A stretch of 64,000 bases of DNA from Flavobacterium sp. ENC (GCF_020991415.1 NZ_JAJMOY010000006.1:62001-126000), one strand, 5' to 3'; positions 43,774 to 52,680 are shown, numbered from the stretch's first letter. Translations and numbers: made by a program. Notes: generated from the sequence alone by a model not told the origin.

Positions 43774-44535
43774 TCATTTAGCGTTACCAACAGAAGGAGC
43801 TGTTGCACCAACTGCAGGCATTTTTGCTTGACCTATTTTTGCTTTGATTTCTTTACCAGGAGCTGTATTTTTTAATGACTCATCTAATGAATTGTACAAA
43901 GTCTCAGCTTTTTTAATATCAGTAGAAGGATCTCCTAACATACCCTGAATAATTAAAGCAGAAATGTATGATTTCGGGTGACTTTCAGCGTAAGCTACAT
44001 ATTTCTTTTTAGAATCAGCCTGTACTTCAGTTTGAATAGTCATATACTGTTTCATCAAACCATTGATAGTTGCAGTATCCTGAGCTTGTTGAGCCGCTTG
44101 CATTTTCTGAGTGTTGTTTTTCTGAAAATCAGCTAATCTCTTTTGAGTTTTAGTAAGTTCTTCATTGAATTTCACATACTCATCATTATTGTAAGTTCCT
44201 GAAATTTTAGATTTATGGATACTGTCTTTATCAATAGCGATAGTGATTTCTCCGGTCTCCAGAATAAAAGGGATTGGTCCGTTAGCACCCTGAAGGATCA
44301 ACGTATGGAAAGCTGGTTCAGTTACTTTTCCTTTTATTTCAAATTTTCCGTTTTCAACTTTTACGGTATCAAGGGCTACTGCCATTTTTGTAGTAGGATC
44401 CTGACCCTGAAGAATGATAGTTTTTCCGTTTTCAATTCCTTTTGCAGTTCCTGTAATTAGGTACTCTCCGTCTTTAACTTTGCTGCATGAAATGATTGCT
44501 ACAGAAGCAGTAAGTAAAAAAAATATTTTTTTCAT
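43774..44535 (-). CDS. DUF4369-type N-terminal half of a TlpA-like lipoprotein
   Basis: This half has a lipoprotein signal (VAIISC, Cys17) and a DUF4369 domain (about 22-110: YLITGTAKGIENGKTIILQG) followed by a helical linker to residue 253, typical of Bacteroidota thiol-disulfide oxidoreductases. Such proteins hold a TlpA domain in the periplasm at the membrane. The translation stops at VGNAK with TGA, directly before the thioredoxin half, so the product lacks the redox domain unless readthrough occurs. Confidence 0.85.
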   Translation of the reverse strand: MKKIFFLLTASVAIISCSKVKDGEYLITGTAKGIENGKTIILQGQDPTTKMAVALDTVKVENGKFEIKGKVTEPAFHTLILQGANGPIPFILETGEITIAIDKDSIHKSKISGTYNNDEYVKFNEELTKTQKRLADFQKNNTQKMQAAQQAQDTATINGLMKQYMTIQTEVQADSKKKYVAYAESHPKSYISALIIQGMLGDPSTDIKKAETLYNSLDESLKNTAPGKEIKAKIGQAKMPAVGATAPSVGNAK

Positions 44536-44746
44536 TATAAAAAATTAATTAGTTAATTGATTTGTGCAACAAAAGTATCTAAAAATATAAAATATAAAGA
44601 ATTTTGTTGCCTAAAATTTTGTTATAGTTTTTAAGTGCGTAATTCGCATGTTATCAGGGTATTTGTGTGTGAAATTTAATTAAAAACTTTTAATAATAAC
44701 AGAATTAAGGATGTAAAAGCATAATTCTTTAATTTTAAAGCATAAA

Positions 44747-44774
44747 AAAAGCATCCTGTTGCCAGAATGCTTTT
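44747..44774 (-). terminator. Terminator of the J-domain gene
   Basis: On the minus strand AAAAGCATTCTG pairs with CAGGATGCTTTT (one U-G pair, loop of 4) and is followed by a T-run, 22 bases after the stop of the gene at 44796-45236. Confidence 0.8.
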
Positions 44775-44795
44775 ATAGATAATTTGAATGTAAAT

Positions 44796-45236
44796 CTATT
44801 CCTGATTTGTTTTCTTTCTCCAGGTAAAAGAGTTCAGAATATGTCTTTTAGCAAATCTTCCGGGAGAATCTGCGTTTACCATTTTTACATAAGTAGCTTT
44901 AGGAACACTGATGTATTCATAAACACTACCGTTAGAGAAATCGATAATCAAACGACCTTCAACAAATTTATAATCTGTAATTGAACAAGTCGAAATTGTT
45001 TCAGTGTATTCAGGTAAGTTAGCTTTAATCGTTTCAGGATTAATGCTTACCAAAAAGTGATAAGCTTCAATGATAGCTTTACTTTTTTCTTCTGCAGCTT
45101 TCAAACCAGCTTCATCACCTTGAAATTTATCAGGATGAGATTCTTTCATCGCATTACGATAAATGGTTTTCAAATCTTTTAATTCTGCAGTTTTTTCTAC
45201 GTTTAATAACTTACGGTATTCAACTATTTTTTTCAT
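44796..45236 (-). CDS. J-domain protein with C-terminal KTSC domain
   Basis: The N-terminal 65 residues are a DnaJ-type J domain with the HPD motif in ESHPDKFQG. The C-terminal part (about 85-140) is a KTSC domain (GRLIIDFSNGSVYEYISVP, SPGRFAKRHI). J domains stimulate Hsp70 ATPase; KTSC domains are linked to nucleic-acid or tRNA-related proteins, but the joint role is unknown. The combination is common in Flavobacteriia. It stands alone with its own terminator. Confidence 0.9.
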   Translation of the reverse strand: MKKIVEYRKLLNVEKTAELKDLKTIYRNAMKESHPDKFQGDEAGLKAAEEKSKAIIEAYHFLVSINPETIKANLPEYTETISTCSITDYKFVEGRLIIDFSNGSVYEYISVPKATYVKMVNADSPGRFAKRHILNSFTWRKKTNQE

Positions 45237-45366
45237 AAATAAAAGGTAACTTATTGTCTATTAGTTTGAAATCTGTATTTAATACTTCAAAACGACAAAT
45301 TTTTTGCAAAGGTACACTTTTTTTTAACTTTTTAGTTTTGAAGGAAAAAATATTCGTTTTTTTTAT

Positions 45367-45393
45367 AGTCTCAGTCTCAGTCTTCAGTCTCAG
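45367..45393. repeat. Short TCAGTCTC-type interspersed repeat
   Basis: Repeats of TCTCAG/TCTTCAG occur here, with GACTGAAAACT twice just after (about 45422-45450), and a similar stretch starts at 48366. They look like Flavobacterium intergenic repeats. Confidence 0.5.
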
Positions 45394-45450
45394 CGGGAAA
45401 GTATACTAGAACCACGGCTGCGACTGAAAACTGCGACTGAAAACTAAAAA

Positions 45451-45702
45451 CTACTTCTGCTCCGGTTTGTAATTCGCCTTATCGAAGTTTTTAGACTTCT
45501 TAGGATATTTGTCGTAGCTGATATCGCTTGGATTCTCAATAACAGATTTGATTGTGATCATATCTCCTACATTAAAATTGGAGTGCGCTAATTTATAATC
45601 CAAAAGATATTCTCCACAAAAATAATTGTTGTTTTCATCTTTCTCAATGATGCCGGTGTAAACTCCTTTTTGCAACATTTTTTCGTGTGATCCTTTCGAC
45701 AT
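45451..45702 (-). CDS. Conserved-looking small protein, unknown function
   Basis: The 83-residue protein has beta-strand character (GVYTGIIEKDENNNYFCGEY, NVGDMITIKSVIEN) and a lysine-rich tail. There is no signal peptide. It may be a small OB- or S1-like domain, but I do not recognise it. It is divergent from the gene at 45790. Confidence 0.7.
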   Translation of the reverse strand: MSKGSHEKMLQKGVYTGIIEKDENNNYFCGEYLLDYKLAHSNFNVGDMITIKSVIENPSDISYDKYPKKSKNFDKANYKPEQK

Positions 45703-45753
45703 GACTTTTTATTTTTAGAATTGAAGCTGCAAAGTTAATCAATATATTGTTTG

Positions 45754-45786
45754 TTTGGGGAGTTTGCGACAATCTCAGTATATTTG
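45754..45786 (+). promoter_or_regulatory. Promoter of the 45790 gene
   Basis: TTTG (45754-45757) and TATATTTG (45779-45786) fit the -33 and -7 boxes with a 21-base gap. The position directly before the ATG at 45790 excludes a longer open frame starting at 45751 and fixes the start. Confidence 0.7.
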
Positions 45787-45789
45787 CAT

Positions 45790-46329
45790 ATGCAAAAAAA
45801 CTTTAGACCCCATCCGAATTCTTTTAAAAATACATTTTGTGTTTTTCATGAAGTTTTACAGGATGAAGTTACCGGTTTAAAAATTCAGTTCGAAAGCAAA
45901 GCAGGAAGCACCTATTATTATACAGAAGAAGGAATGTACAGGGTTTCCAACCACTGGGGAAGACTGGCCAACAGCAAGTGGCGTTTAGTGGCGATGGAAC
46001 CCGAAACTCCATCGAAAACTAAAACCGGTTTTGCTGCCTGGAGCGAATTTTACCCGGACAATACTACAGATAAATTGTATTATATTCAGGCAGATTTTGA
46101 AAAAAATACCGTTACGTATCAGCACAGGAATAATCCGGATTATGATAAGAAAGCTGTTTTAAGAACCAGTTTTGAAACCACCAAACGCATCAAACAGATT
46201 CGGAATTTGCAGCAATTAACTTCCTGGGCAAAACATTTTGAAGAAGATATAGATGTTTTGAGAGCGGAAATAATTACAGAACTGATCTATACCGAAAAAA
46301 CATTAGACGAAATTAAAAGAGAGATATAA
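45790..46329 (+). CDS. Conserved hypothetical protein
   Basis: The 179-residue cytoplasmic protein has no signal peptide or known motif. The middle part is strand-rich (FESKAGSTYYYTEEGMYRVS, RLANSKWRLVAME), the end helical (LTSWAKHFEEDIDVLRAEII). The ATG at 45790 is set by the promoter just upstream. Its stop overlaps the start of the 48-residue gene by one base (TAATG), so the two are translationally coupled. I do not recognise the function. Confidence 0.8.
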   Translation: MQKNFRPHPNSFKNTFCVFHEVLQDEVTGLKIQFESKAGSTYYYTEEGMYRVSNHWGRLANSKWRLVAMEPETPSKTKTGFAAWSEFYPDNTTDKLYYIQADFEKNTVTYQHRNNPDYDKKAVLRTSFETTKRIKQIRNLQQLTSWAKHFEEDIDVLRAEIITELIYTEKTLDEIKREI

Positions 46330-46475
46330 TGGGACGCAACAACGAGAGAAATATTAAAAAACACAATGACAAGCTGCATAAAGCGCAGGATAAAGCCAAG
46401 CAGGCTGTAATCGCACGAAAGGAAAAGCTAAAAGAGATTGTGAGAAAGTTTAACGAAGATAAAAAGGAAGAATAG
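46329..46475 (+). CDS. Small basic protein, 48 residues
   Basis: The product is a 48-residue, highly charged helix (MGRNNERNIKKHNDKLHKAQ at the start, ending NEDKKEE). Its start overlaps the stop of the previous gene (TAATG). Proteins of this look are common in Flavobacterium and remain uncharacterised. Nucleic-acid or ribosome association would fit the composition but is speculation. Confidence 0.65.
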   Translation: MGRNNERNIKKHNDKLHKAQDKAKQAVIARKEKLKEIVRKFNEDKKEE

Positions 46476-46534
46476 AAAAATAGTTTCAGGTGGTGATAAA
46501 ATTTTAAACCAGAAACCAAAAAAGAACATTAAAT

Positions 46535-46768
46535 ATGAATACAAAATTCGAAGATTTAAAAGCAAGCGTGCAGGAAATAATTGATTTGATTGCCGCAAAA
46601 AATGACAGGGAAGCCAACAATAAATTACTGGAAGTAAATGAAACCTTAGATGAAATGCTGGATCATGCTGAAGAAGATGAAGAATTGAGAGAAATCAGCA
46701 GATACCAGGTTTTACTGAATCAGCTGCATGTAAAAATCAACGGAGAAGAGCAGGTTGATGGAGAGTAA
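46535..46768 (+). CDS. Small acidic helical protein
   Basis: The 77 residues are almost entirely predicted helix and strongly acidic in the second half (EMLDHAEEDEELREISRYQV). No family is recognised. It overlaps the YchJ-like gene by 11 bases and so is co-expressed with it. Confidence 0.75.
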   Translation: MNTKFEDLKASVQEIIDLIAAKNDREANNKLLEVNETLDEMLDHAEEDEELREISRYQVLLNQLHVKINGEEQVDGE

Positions 46769-47138
46769 AAAATGTTTTTGTGATACGGGTTTGCCTTTTG
46801 AGACTTGTTGCGGACTGTATCTTCAGCAAAATCAAAAAGCACCTGATGCATTGACTTTAATGCGTTCGAGATATTCGGCCTATGCGACTCACCATGCCGA
46901 CTATCTTGTAGAAACCACACATGTTTCGGAAAGACAGTATTATTCAAAAGCAGAAATTCTGAAATGGGCGACCGCTAACCAGTGGCAAAAATTGGAAATT
47001 CTAAGTTCTTCTGAAGATACGGTTGAATTTAAGGCCTATTTTATAAATGCGGATCAAAAGCCTCAGACACATTACGAATTTTCAACTTTCAGGTGTGAAA
47101 ACGGTGTCTGGTTTTATAGGGATGGAAAGTTTGAATAA
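46758..47138 (+). CDS. YchJ-family protein with SEC-C motif
   Basis: The 126-residue protein begins with a zinc-type SEC-C motif (CFCDTGLPFETCCG) and carries the YchJ signature PDALTLMRSRYSAYATHHADYLVETTH, with an NTF2-like fold behind it. I start it at the ATG at 46758, since the open frame begins with an unlikely TTG. The family may bind metal and act with SecA-related or proteolytic partners, but it is uncharacterised. Confidence 0.9.
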   Translation: MESKKCFCDTGLPFETCCGLYLQQNQKAPDALTLMRSRYSAYATHHADYLVETTHVSERQYYSKAEILKWATANQWQKLEILSSSEDTVEFKAYFINADQKPQTHYEFSTFRCENGVWFYRDGKFE

Positions 47139-47244
47139 TTTATAGATTTATAGCTAATTTCCGTCTATTGTCTGATATTTTTTTAACTAAAAATTAATAA
47201 ACGTTTCTTTTTTCGTAATTCTAAAAAACCGTAATTTTAGAATT

Positions 47245-48363
47245 ATGAAAAATGATTTTAAAAAAGGTTTTTATTTTAAGACTTACGAAGCCCCGTTTCA
47301 GTCTCCGTTTGAAAAACTTTTTGGTATTTTCAAAGAGCTGATCACCCATACTTCGGGTGATTTTGACGAAGCTATAGACTGGCTCAGGGAGCTCGATAAA
47401 GAGTACAAACTTACCGACGAGAACTACACAATCGATGATTTTATCGAAGATTTAAAAAAGAAAGGTTACATAAAAGACGAAGCCAAAGACGATGGTACGC
47501 CTGGCTTTGGAATCACTGCTAAAACAGAACGTGCAATAAGGCAGCAGGCTTTAGATCAGATTTTTGGTAATTTAAAGCGTTCCGGAAGCGGAAACCACAA
47601 AACCAAACATGCCGGAAACGGTGATGAGCATACCGGAGAGTTTCGTGAATTTAATTTCGGAGACGGTTTAGAACGTATTTCCTTAACAGAAAGTTTAAGA
47701 AATGCCCAAATCAATAATGGTGTGGAGAGTTTTATGCTTACCGAAAATGATTTGGTAGTAGAAGAGACACAGTACAAGGCACAAATGAGCACTGTCCTGA
47801 TGATTGATATCAGCCACAGTATGATTTTGTACGGCGAAGACCGAATCACACCGGCCAAAAAAGTAGCCATGGCTTTAGCTGAATTGATCACCACCCGTTA
47901 CCCGAAAGATACACTTGATATTTTGGTTTTCGGAAATGATGCCTGGACCATTCCAATTAAAGATTTACCGTATTTACAAGTGGGTCCTTATCACACCAAT
48001 ACCGTTGCGGGACTTCAGTTGGCGATGGATATTTTACGCAGAAAGCGAAATACCAACAAGCAGATTTTTATGATTACCGACGGGAAACCAAGCTGCGTGC
48101 GTGAGCGTGATGGTTCCTATTATATGAACAGTAACGGGCTCGACGACTATATTGTAGATAAATGTTACACACAGGCACAGCAAGCCCGAAAATTACACAT
48201 TCCGATTACTACTTTTATGATTGCAAATGATCCTTATTTGCAGCGTTTTGTAAATCATTTTACAGAAGCGAATCAGGGAAAAGCATTTTACACCGGACTG
48301 AAAGGTTTGGGTGAAATGATTTTTGAGGATTATGAAACGAATAGGAAGAAGAGGGTTAGGTAG
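47245..48363 (+). CDS. VWA-domain protein, partner of the MoxR ATPase
   Basis: The 372-residue protein has a helical N-terminal region (about 1-150) and a von Willebrand A domain (about 180-355) with the MIDAS motif DISHS and ITDGKPS. VWA proteins of this type act with MoxR-family AAA ATPases in metal insertion or complex maturation. The MoxR gene lies downstream on the same strand, but 925 bases of tandem repeat now separate them. Confidence 0.9.
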   Translation: MKNDFKKGFYFKTYEAPFQSPFEKLFGIFKELITHTSGDFDEAIDWLRELDKEYKLTDENYTIDDFIEDLKKKGYIKDEAKDDGTPGFGITAKTERAIRQQALDQIFGNLKRSGSGNHKTKHAGNGDEHTGEFREFNFGDGLERISLTESLRNAQINNGVESFMLTENDLVVEETQYKAQMSTVLMIDISHSMILYGEDRITPAKKVAMALAELITTRYPKDTLDILVFGNDAWTIPIKDLPYLQVGPYHTNTVAGLQLAMDILRRKRNTNKQIFMITDGKPSCVRERDGSYYMNSNGLDDYIVDKCYTQAQQARKLHIPITTFMIANDPYLQRFVNHFTEANQGKAFYTGLKGLGEMIFEDYETNRKKRVR

Positions 48364-48389
48364 TTTTCAGTCTCAGTCTCAGTTTTCGG

Positions 48390-49228
48390 TTGTCCCGCTG
48401 AGCGGAGTCGAAGCGTTTTTTAGAGATCGGATATCGTAGAGGCGCACAGCAGTGCGTCTTCTCACAGCGAAGAATCGAAATTGAAAAAGAATAAAGGTTC
48501 ATAGCAGCAAAGGTTCAAATGTTTTTTTAAATAGGTTTTGATTGTCCCGCTGAGTGGAGTCGAGGCGTTTTTTGGACATCGTATATCGTAGAGGCGCACA
48601 GCAGTGCGTCTCCTCACAGCGAAGAATCGAAATTGAAGAGGCATAAAGGTTAATAGTAGCAAAGGTTCAAAGTTTTTTTTAAATAGGTTTTGATTGTCCC
48701 GCTGAGCGGAGTCGAAGCGTTTTTTTTAGAAAACGTATCTTGTAGAGGCGCATAGCAGTGCGTCTCCTCACAGCAAAGAATCGAAATTGAAGTGGAATAA
48801 AGGTTCATAGCAGCAAAGGTTCAAAGGTTTTTTAAATAGGTTTTGATTTTCCCGCTGAGCGGAGTCGAAGCGTTTTTTTTAGAAAACGTATCTTGTAGAG
48901 GCGCATAGCAGTGCGTCTCCTCACAGCGAAGAATCGAAATTGAAGAGGCATAAAGGTTCATAGCAGCAAAGGTTCAAAGGTTTTTATAAATAGGTTTTTA
49001 TTGTCCCGCTGAGCGGAGTCGAAGCGTTTTTTGGACATCGTATATCGTAGAGGCGCACAGCAGTGCGTCTCCTCACAGCGAAGAATCGAAATTGAAGAGG
49101 CATAAAGGTTCATAGCAGCAAAGGTTCAAAGGTTTTTTTAAATAGATTTTGATTGTCCCGCTGAGCGGAGTCGAAGCGTTTTTTAGACAACGAATATCCG
49201 TAGAGGCGCACAGCAGTGCGTCTTCTCA
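48390..49228 (+). repeat. Tandem array of about 5.5 units of ~152 bp
   Basis: Units begin with CCCGCTGAGCGGAGTCGAAG at 48394, 48546, 48698, 48851, 49005 and 49157, giving periods of 152, 152, 153, 154 and 152. Each has an imperfect hairpin GAGGCGCAC-AGCA-GTGCGTCTC (a T in place of C in units 3 and 4), and all but the truncated last have the stretch AGAATCGAAATTGAAG and GCAAAGGTTCAAA. Units 2 and 5 share one variant (ACATCGTATATCG) and units 3 and 4 another (AAAACGTATCTTG). Both motifs resemble widespread Flavobacterium intergenic palindromes. No spacers of CRISPR kind exist. Confidence 0.9.
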
Positions 49229-49288
49229 AAGTAACTGCATTTGTACAAAACAAAAAATATAAATAACAAAATAGCTATTTCAATAAAA

Positions 49289-50752
49289 ATGGAAATAAAG
49301 AACATAAATACATTAGGTCAGTTAAAAGCCTCAGGATATAAAAGTACAGGTATCAAAGACGAATTGAGAAACAATCTTCGGGAGAAGATCAAATCCGGAC
49401 AGCCTGTTTTTGAAGGCGTGCACGGTTTTGAGAACACGGTAATTCCGGAATTGGAAAGAGCCATTTTATCCCGTCACAATATCAATTTATTAGGACTGCG
49501 CGGACAGGCAAAAACACGTCTGGCCCGTAAAATGATCGAGTTGCTGGACGAGTACATTCCGTTTGTTTCAGGCTCTGAAATCAATGACGATCCGTTGAAT
49601 CCGATTTCCCGATTCGCAAAAGATTTAATTGCTGAAAAAGGCGATGAAACTCCAATTTCTTGGTTGCACAGGAGTGAACGGTTTTTCGAAAAACTGGCTA
49701 CTCCGGATGTAACGGTTGCGGATTTAATTGGTGATGTCGATCCGATTAAAGCTGCAAATCTAAAATTGTCCTATGCAGACGATCGCGTGATCCACTTCGG
49801 AATGATTCCAAGAGCAAACCGCTGTATCTTTGTGATTAACGAATTACCGGATTTACAGGCCAGAATTCAGGTGGCTTTGTTTAATATTTTGCAGGAAGGC
49901 GATATTCAGATCAGAGGTTTCAAATTGAGAATGCCGCTTGATATGCAGTTTGTTTTTACTGCAAATCCGGAAGATTATACCAACAGGGGAAGTATCGTTA
50001 CACCGCTAAAAGACAGAATTGGTTCGCAAATTTTAACGCACTATCCTGAAACAGTATCCATCGCCAGAACCATTACGGAGCAGGAAGCTAAATTAGATCA
50101 AAACCAAAGCGAAACGGTATACGTTCCCGGTCTGGCTAAAGATATTCTGGAGCAAATAAGCTTTGAAGCGCGCGAAAGTGAATATATTGATAATAAAAGT
50201 GGGGTAAGTGCCAGAATGAGTATTACGGCTTTCGAAAATTTAATTAGTACCGCAGAACGTCGTGCTTTGATTGCCGGAGCAGATAAAACTACTCTTCGTT
50301 TGTCTGATTTCATTGGAATCATTCCTGCTATCACAGGGAAAGTCGAATTAGTTTACGAAGGCGAGCAGGAGGGAGCAGCTTTTGTAGCGCAGACTTTGAT
50401 AGGCTTGGCAGTGAGAACGTTGTTTTCGGAGCATTTTCCTAAGATTGAAAAATTAGAAAAGCCGGGCGAAAAAACACCTTATTCTGATTTGATTGAATGG
50501 TTCTTTGCAGAAAGCGGTTTCGAATTGCTGGACGATTGCACTGACGAAGAATATCAAAGTATCTTAGACGAAGTAACTCCTCTGGATGTTTTAGTGAAAA
50601 AATACCAGCCTCAGCTCGATAAAAAAGATGAGTATTTCATGAAAGAGTTTATTTTATGGGCTTTAGTTGAATACAAAAAGCTGAGTAAAGACCGTTTTGC
50701 AAAAGGACATCAGTTTAAAGATATGTATGGAAGTTACATTAGTAAATTGTAA
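49289..50752 (+). CDS. MoxR-family AAA+ ATPase
   Basis: The start at 49289 (MEIKNINTLGQLK) is chosen because the upstream codons lie in the repeat array. The Walker A is GLRGQAKT (about 85), Walker B CIFVINELPDL, followed by sensor 1 (FVFTANPEDY). The 487 residues resemble magnesium-chelatase-type AAA ATPases. With the VWA protein upstream it should form a chaperone pair for cofactor or metal insertion. A strong terminator follows. Confidence 0.93.
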   Translation: MEIKNINTLGQLKASGYKSTGIKDELRNNLREKIKSGQPVFEGVHGFENTVIPELERAILSRHNINLLGLRGQAKTRLARKMIELLDEYIPFVSGSEINDDPLNPISRFAKDLIAEKGDETPISWLHRSERFFEKLATPDVTVADLIGDVDPIKAANLKLSYADDRVIHFGMIPRANRCIFVINELPDLQARIQVALFNILQEGDIQIRGFKLRMPLDMQFVFTANPEDYTNRGSIVTPLKDRIGSQILTHYPETVSIARTITEQEAKLDQNQSETVYVPGLAKDILEQISFEARESEYIDNKSGVSARMSITAFENLISTAERRALIAGADKTTLRLSDFIGIIPAITGKVELVYEGEQEGAAFVAQTLIGLAVRTLFSEHFPKIEKLEKPGEKTPYSDLIEWFFAESGFELLDDCTDEEYQSILDEVTPLDVLVKKYQPQLDKKDEYFMKEFILWALVEYKKLSKDRFAKGHQFKDMYGSYISKL

Positions 50753-50776
50753 ATAGTTGTGATAGTATAGAATTTC

Positions 50777-50817
50777 AAACCCGACAGGTTTTTTTAACCT
50801 GTCGGGTTTATTTTTTA
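50777..50817 (+). terminator. Terminator of the MoxR gene
   Basis: A 14-bp perfect stem (AAACCCGACAGGTT, loop TTTTT) is followed by ATTTTTT, 25 bases after the MoxR stop. Confidence 0.92.
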
Positions 50818-50929
50818 AACACTAGTAAATAATATCCAAACAGTTTATTATTTCTAAAATCCCCTTTACCAGTTTAAATTCAACTACCTTGTTCCGTTGG
50901 CTGTAATTGCAGTCTTTCCTAAAAATAAA

Positions 50930-51523
50930 ATGGAAGATAGTTTTGAAGATCTGATTGCTTCGTACATCGAGAATAAAGTAGGCATAGCGGAGCATTTTTT
51001 AACCCCTGAACTGGCCAATCACTTAAAACAGAATTTACTCGATTTAAATCAGAGAAATGCATTGGTAACCGCCGGAATCGGAAATTCGGATAAACTGTTG
51101 TACGATGGAGCCATCAGAAGCGATTCTATTTACTGGCTGGATAAAAAGCATAATAATGTTTTTGAAAATGAATTTTTTACCAAAATCGAAGCTTTTATAG
51201 TGTACCTCAATGAAAGCTGCTATACCGGAATTACAGGCTATGAGTTTCATTATGCACTATACGAAAAAGGAGATTTTTACCTGAAACATTTAGATCAGTT
51301 CAAAAACAATCCCAGTCGCAAGTATTCAATGATCAGTTATCTCAATAGCAACTGGCAGGAAGTGGATGGCGGAGAACTGCTGATTCATCAACTCAATAAC
51401 AATCAGAAGATTTCGCCAACTCAGGGTAAAACTGTTTTCTTCAAAAGTGACGAACTGGTGCACGAAGTTTTGGTTACCCAAAATACGCGAATGAGCATTA
51501 CGGGCTGGCTTAAGGTGGATTAA
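50930..51523 (+). CDS. 2OG-Fe(II) oxygenase, prolyl hydroxylase type
   Basis: The start at 50930 (MEDSFEDLIASYIENKVG) drops 11 doubtful codons. The iron site is HLD (KHLDQF) and a distal His (ELVHEVLVTQ), and Arg in TRMSITGWL is the 2-oxoglutarate ligand. The 197 residues match P4H-like (procollagen-proline type) dioxygenases of bacteria, which hydroxylate proline or other residues. The substrate is unknown. It is followed by the EamA gene with its own promoter. Confidence 0.9.
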   Translation: MEDSFEDLIASYIENKVGIAEHFLTPELANHLKQNLLDLNQRNALVTAGIGNSDKLLYDGAIRSDSIYWLDKKHNNVFENEFFTKIEAFIVYLNESCYTGITGYEFHYALYEKGDFYLKHLDQFKNNPSRKYSMISYLNSNWQEVDGGELLIHQLNNNQKISPTQGKTVFFKSDELVHEVLVTQNTRMSITGWLKVD

Positions 51524-51532
51524 TATACTTTT

Positions 51533-51567
51533 TTTGGAAATTTTAAAAGAGATAAACGTTATTTTTG
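51533..51567 (+). promoter_or_regulatory. Promoter of the EamA gene
   Basis: TTTG (51533-51536) and TATTTTTG (51560-51567) with a 23-base gap fit the -33 and -7 boxes. They sit just before the ATG at 51586, so an upstream start at 51565 would lie inside the promoter. Confidence 0.7.
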
Positions 51568-51585
51568 CATTCAAAAAGAAACCTT

Positions 51586-52440
51586 ATGTTATTTCTCGCT
51601 TTAAGTATTATCTGCAGTGTTGTTGTGGGCATTATTTTTAAAATCACCAGAAAATACAATACAAATCCGGCACAGATTGTCGCTTTCAATTATGTTTTTG
51701 CCATGCTGCTTTGTTATTTTACTTTCAGTCCGGATCTGACTGAGGTTACTGTAAACGCACCCTGGACGATTTATGTCGCCATTGGAATTTTGCTGCCTGT
51801 GGTGTTCCTGTTTTTGGTGGCGTCGATAAAGCACATGGGAATCGTAAAAACCGATGCAGCCCAGCGATTATCACTGTTTATTCCTATTCTGGCTGCCTGG
51901 TTTATTTTTAACGAAGAATTCAACCGCTATAAGGTCATTGGGCTTCTGACAGGTTTTGTGGCACTCTTACTGATCTTAAAAAAGCCAGCTGCAAATACCG
52001 GAAATAAGTGGATGTATCCGGCAATTGTCCTATTTGGTTTTGGGGTTATCGATATTCTTTTTAAGCAAATTGCTCTTTTTACTACGTTGCCTTATCCCAC
52101 ATCATTATTGGTCGTCTTTGCGATTGCATTATTTGTCGCGTTGCTTATTATTGCTTATGAATTTATAAATAAAAAAGCGCGATTCGAATCCAAAAACATT
52201 CTTTTTGGGGGTTTGGTAGGGCTCTTTAATTTCGGAAATATTCTGTTTTACCTGAAAGCGCATAAAGCATTTGCTGAAAATCCTTCGACTGTTTTTGCCG
52301 GAATGAATATGGGAGTCATCATTCTTGGGAGTGTGGTGGGCCTGCTTTTTTTTAAGGAAAAACTATCCAAAATTAATTTCATTGGGCTCTTTTTAGCCTT
52401 AATTGCCATTGTTTTTATAGTTTTTTCACAATTACAGTAA
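51586..52440 (+). CDS. EamA-family (DMT) transporter
   Basis: The 284-residue inner-membrane protein has about ten helices in two EamA repeats (first VVVGIIFKITRKYN to FNEEFNRYKVIGLL; second from WMYPAIVLFGFGVIDILFK to FFKEKLSKINFIGLFLALIA). DMT transporters export metabolites or amino acids; specificity cannot be read. The start at 51586 follows from the promoter position. Confidence 0.9.
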   Translation: MLFLALSIICSVVVGIIFKITRKYNTNPAQIVAFNYVFAMLLCYFTFSPDLTEVTVNAPWTIYVAIGILLPVVFLFLVASIKHMGIVKTDAAQRLSLFIPILAAWFIFNEEFNRYKVIGLLTGFVALLLILKKPAANTGNKWMYPAIVLFGFGVIDILFKQIALFTTLPYPTSLLVVFAIALFVALLIIAYEFINKKARFESKNILFGGLVGLFNFGNILFYLKAHKAFAENPSTVFAGMNMGVIILGSVVGLLFFKEKLSKINFIGLFLALIAIVFIVFSQLQ

Positions 52441-52544
52441 TTTTTTTACTTTTCTAAAGTCTTTATTTACAGCCTGTTTTATAATATATTTCATTTTATT
52501 TAAAATTAATTCGACTAATTCTATAGAATATATAAAGTAATTTA

Positions 52545-52552
52545 TAAATTTG
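52545..52552 (+). promoter_or_regulatory. -7 box before the Met/Cys-rich leader ORF
   Basis: TAAATTTG matches TAnnTTTG exactly. Transcription would start near 52556, right before the ATG at 52561, giving a nearly leaderless mini-ORF. I see no clear -33 TTTG. Confidence 0.6.
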
Positions 52553-52560
52553 CAATGACA

Positions 52561-52647
52561 ATGAAAAACTATAGCCAAAATAGCAGTCCGTTTATGTGCA
52601 GCTTCACGATGTGTTGCATGATGAACTATGCAATGAAATGGCCTTAA
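52561..52647 (+). CDS. Met/Cys-rich leader peptide 1
   Basis: The 28-codon ORF (MKNYSQNSSPFMCSFTMCCM, then MNYAMKWP) has six Met and three Cys; an ATG two codons upstream at 52555 is less likely because of the promoter position. A perfect terminator hairpin starts 34 bases after its stop. ATGAAATGGCC at 52633-52643, near the end of the ORF, can pair with the left arm of the terminator (52681-52690), which suggests attenuation controlled by Met or Cys supply. The downstream structural gene is glutamate dehydrogenase. Confidence 0.65.
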   Translation: MKNYSQNSSPFMCSFTMCCMMNYAMKWP

Positions 52648-52680
52648 TAGAAAATGGACTTGTTAGTTATTTTTTTTTTT

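Noticed and set aside
43774..43776. TGA as a selenocysteine codon in the TlpA-like gene
   Set aside because: The TGA lies in a linker and not at a redox site, no selenocysteine hairpin was seen after it, and removing a 27-base stretch restores the normal linker. A nonsense insertion is simpler.
48390..49228. CRISPR array
   Set aside because: The repeat unit is about 152 bp with no short repeats and unique spacers, and no cas genes are nearby. It is a tandem intergenic repeat.
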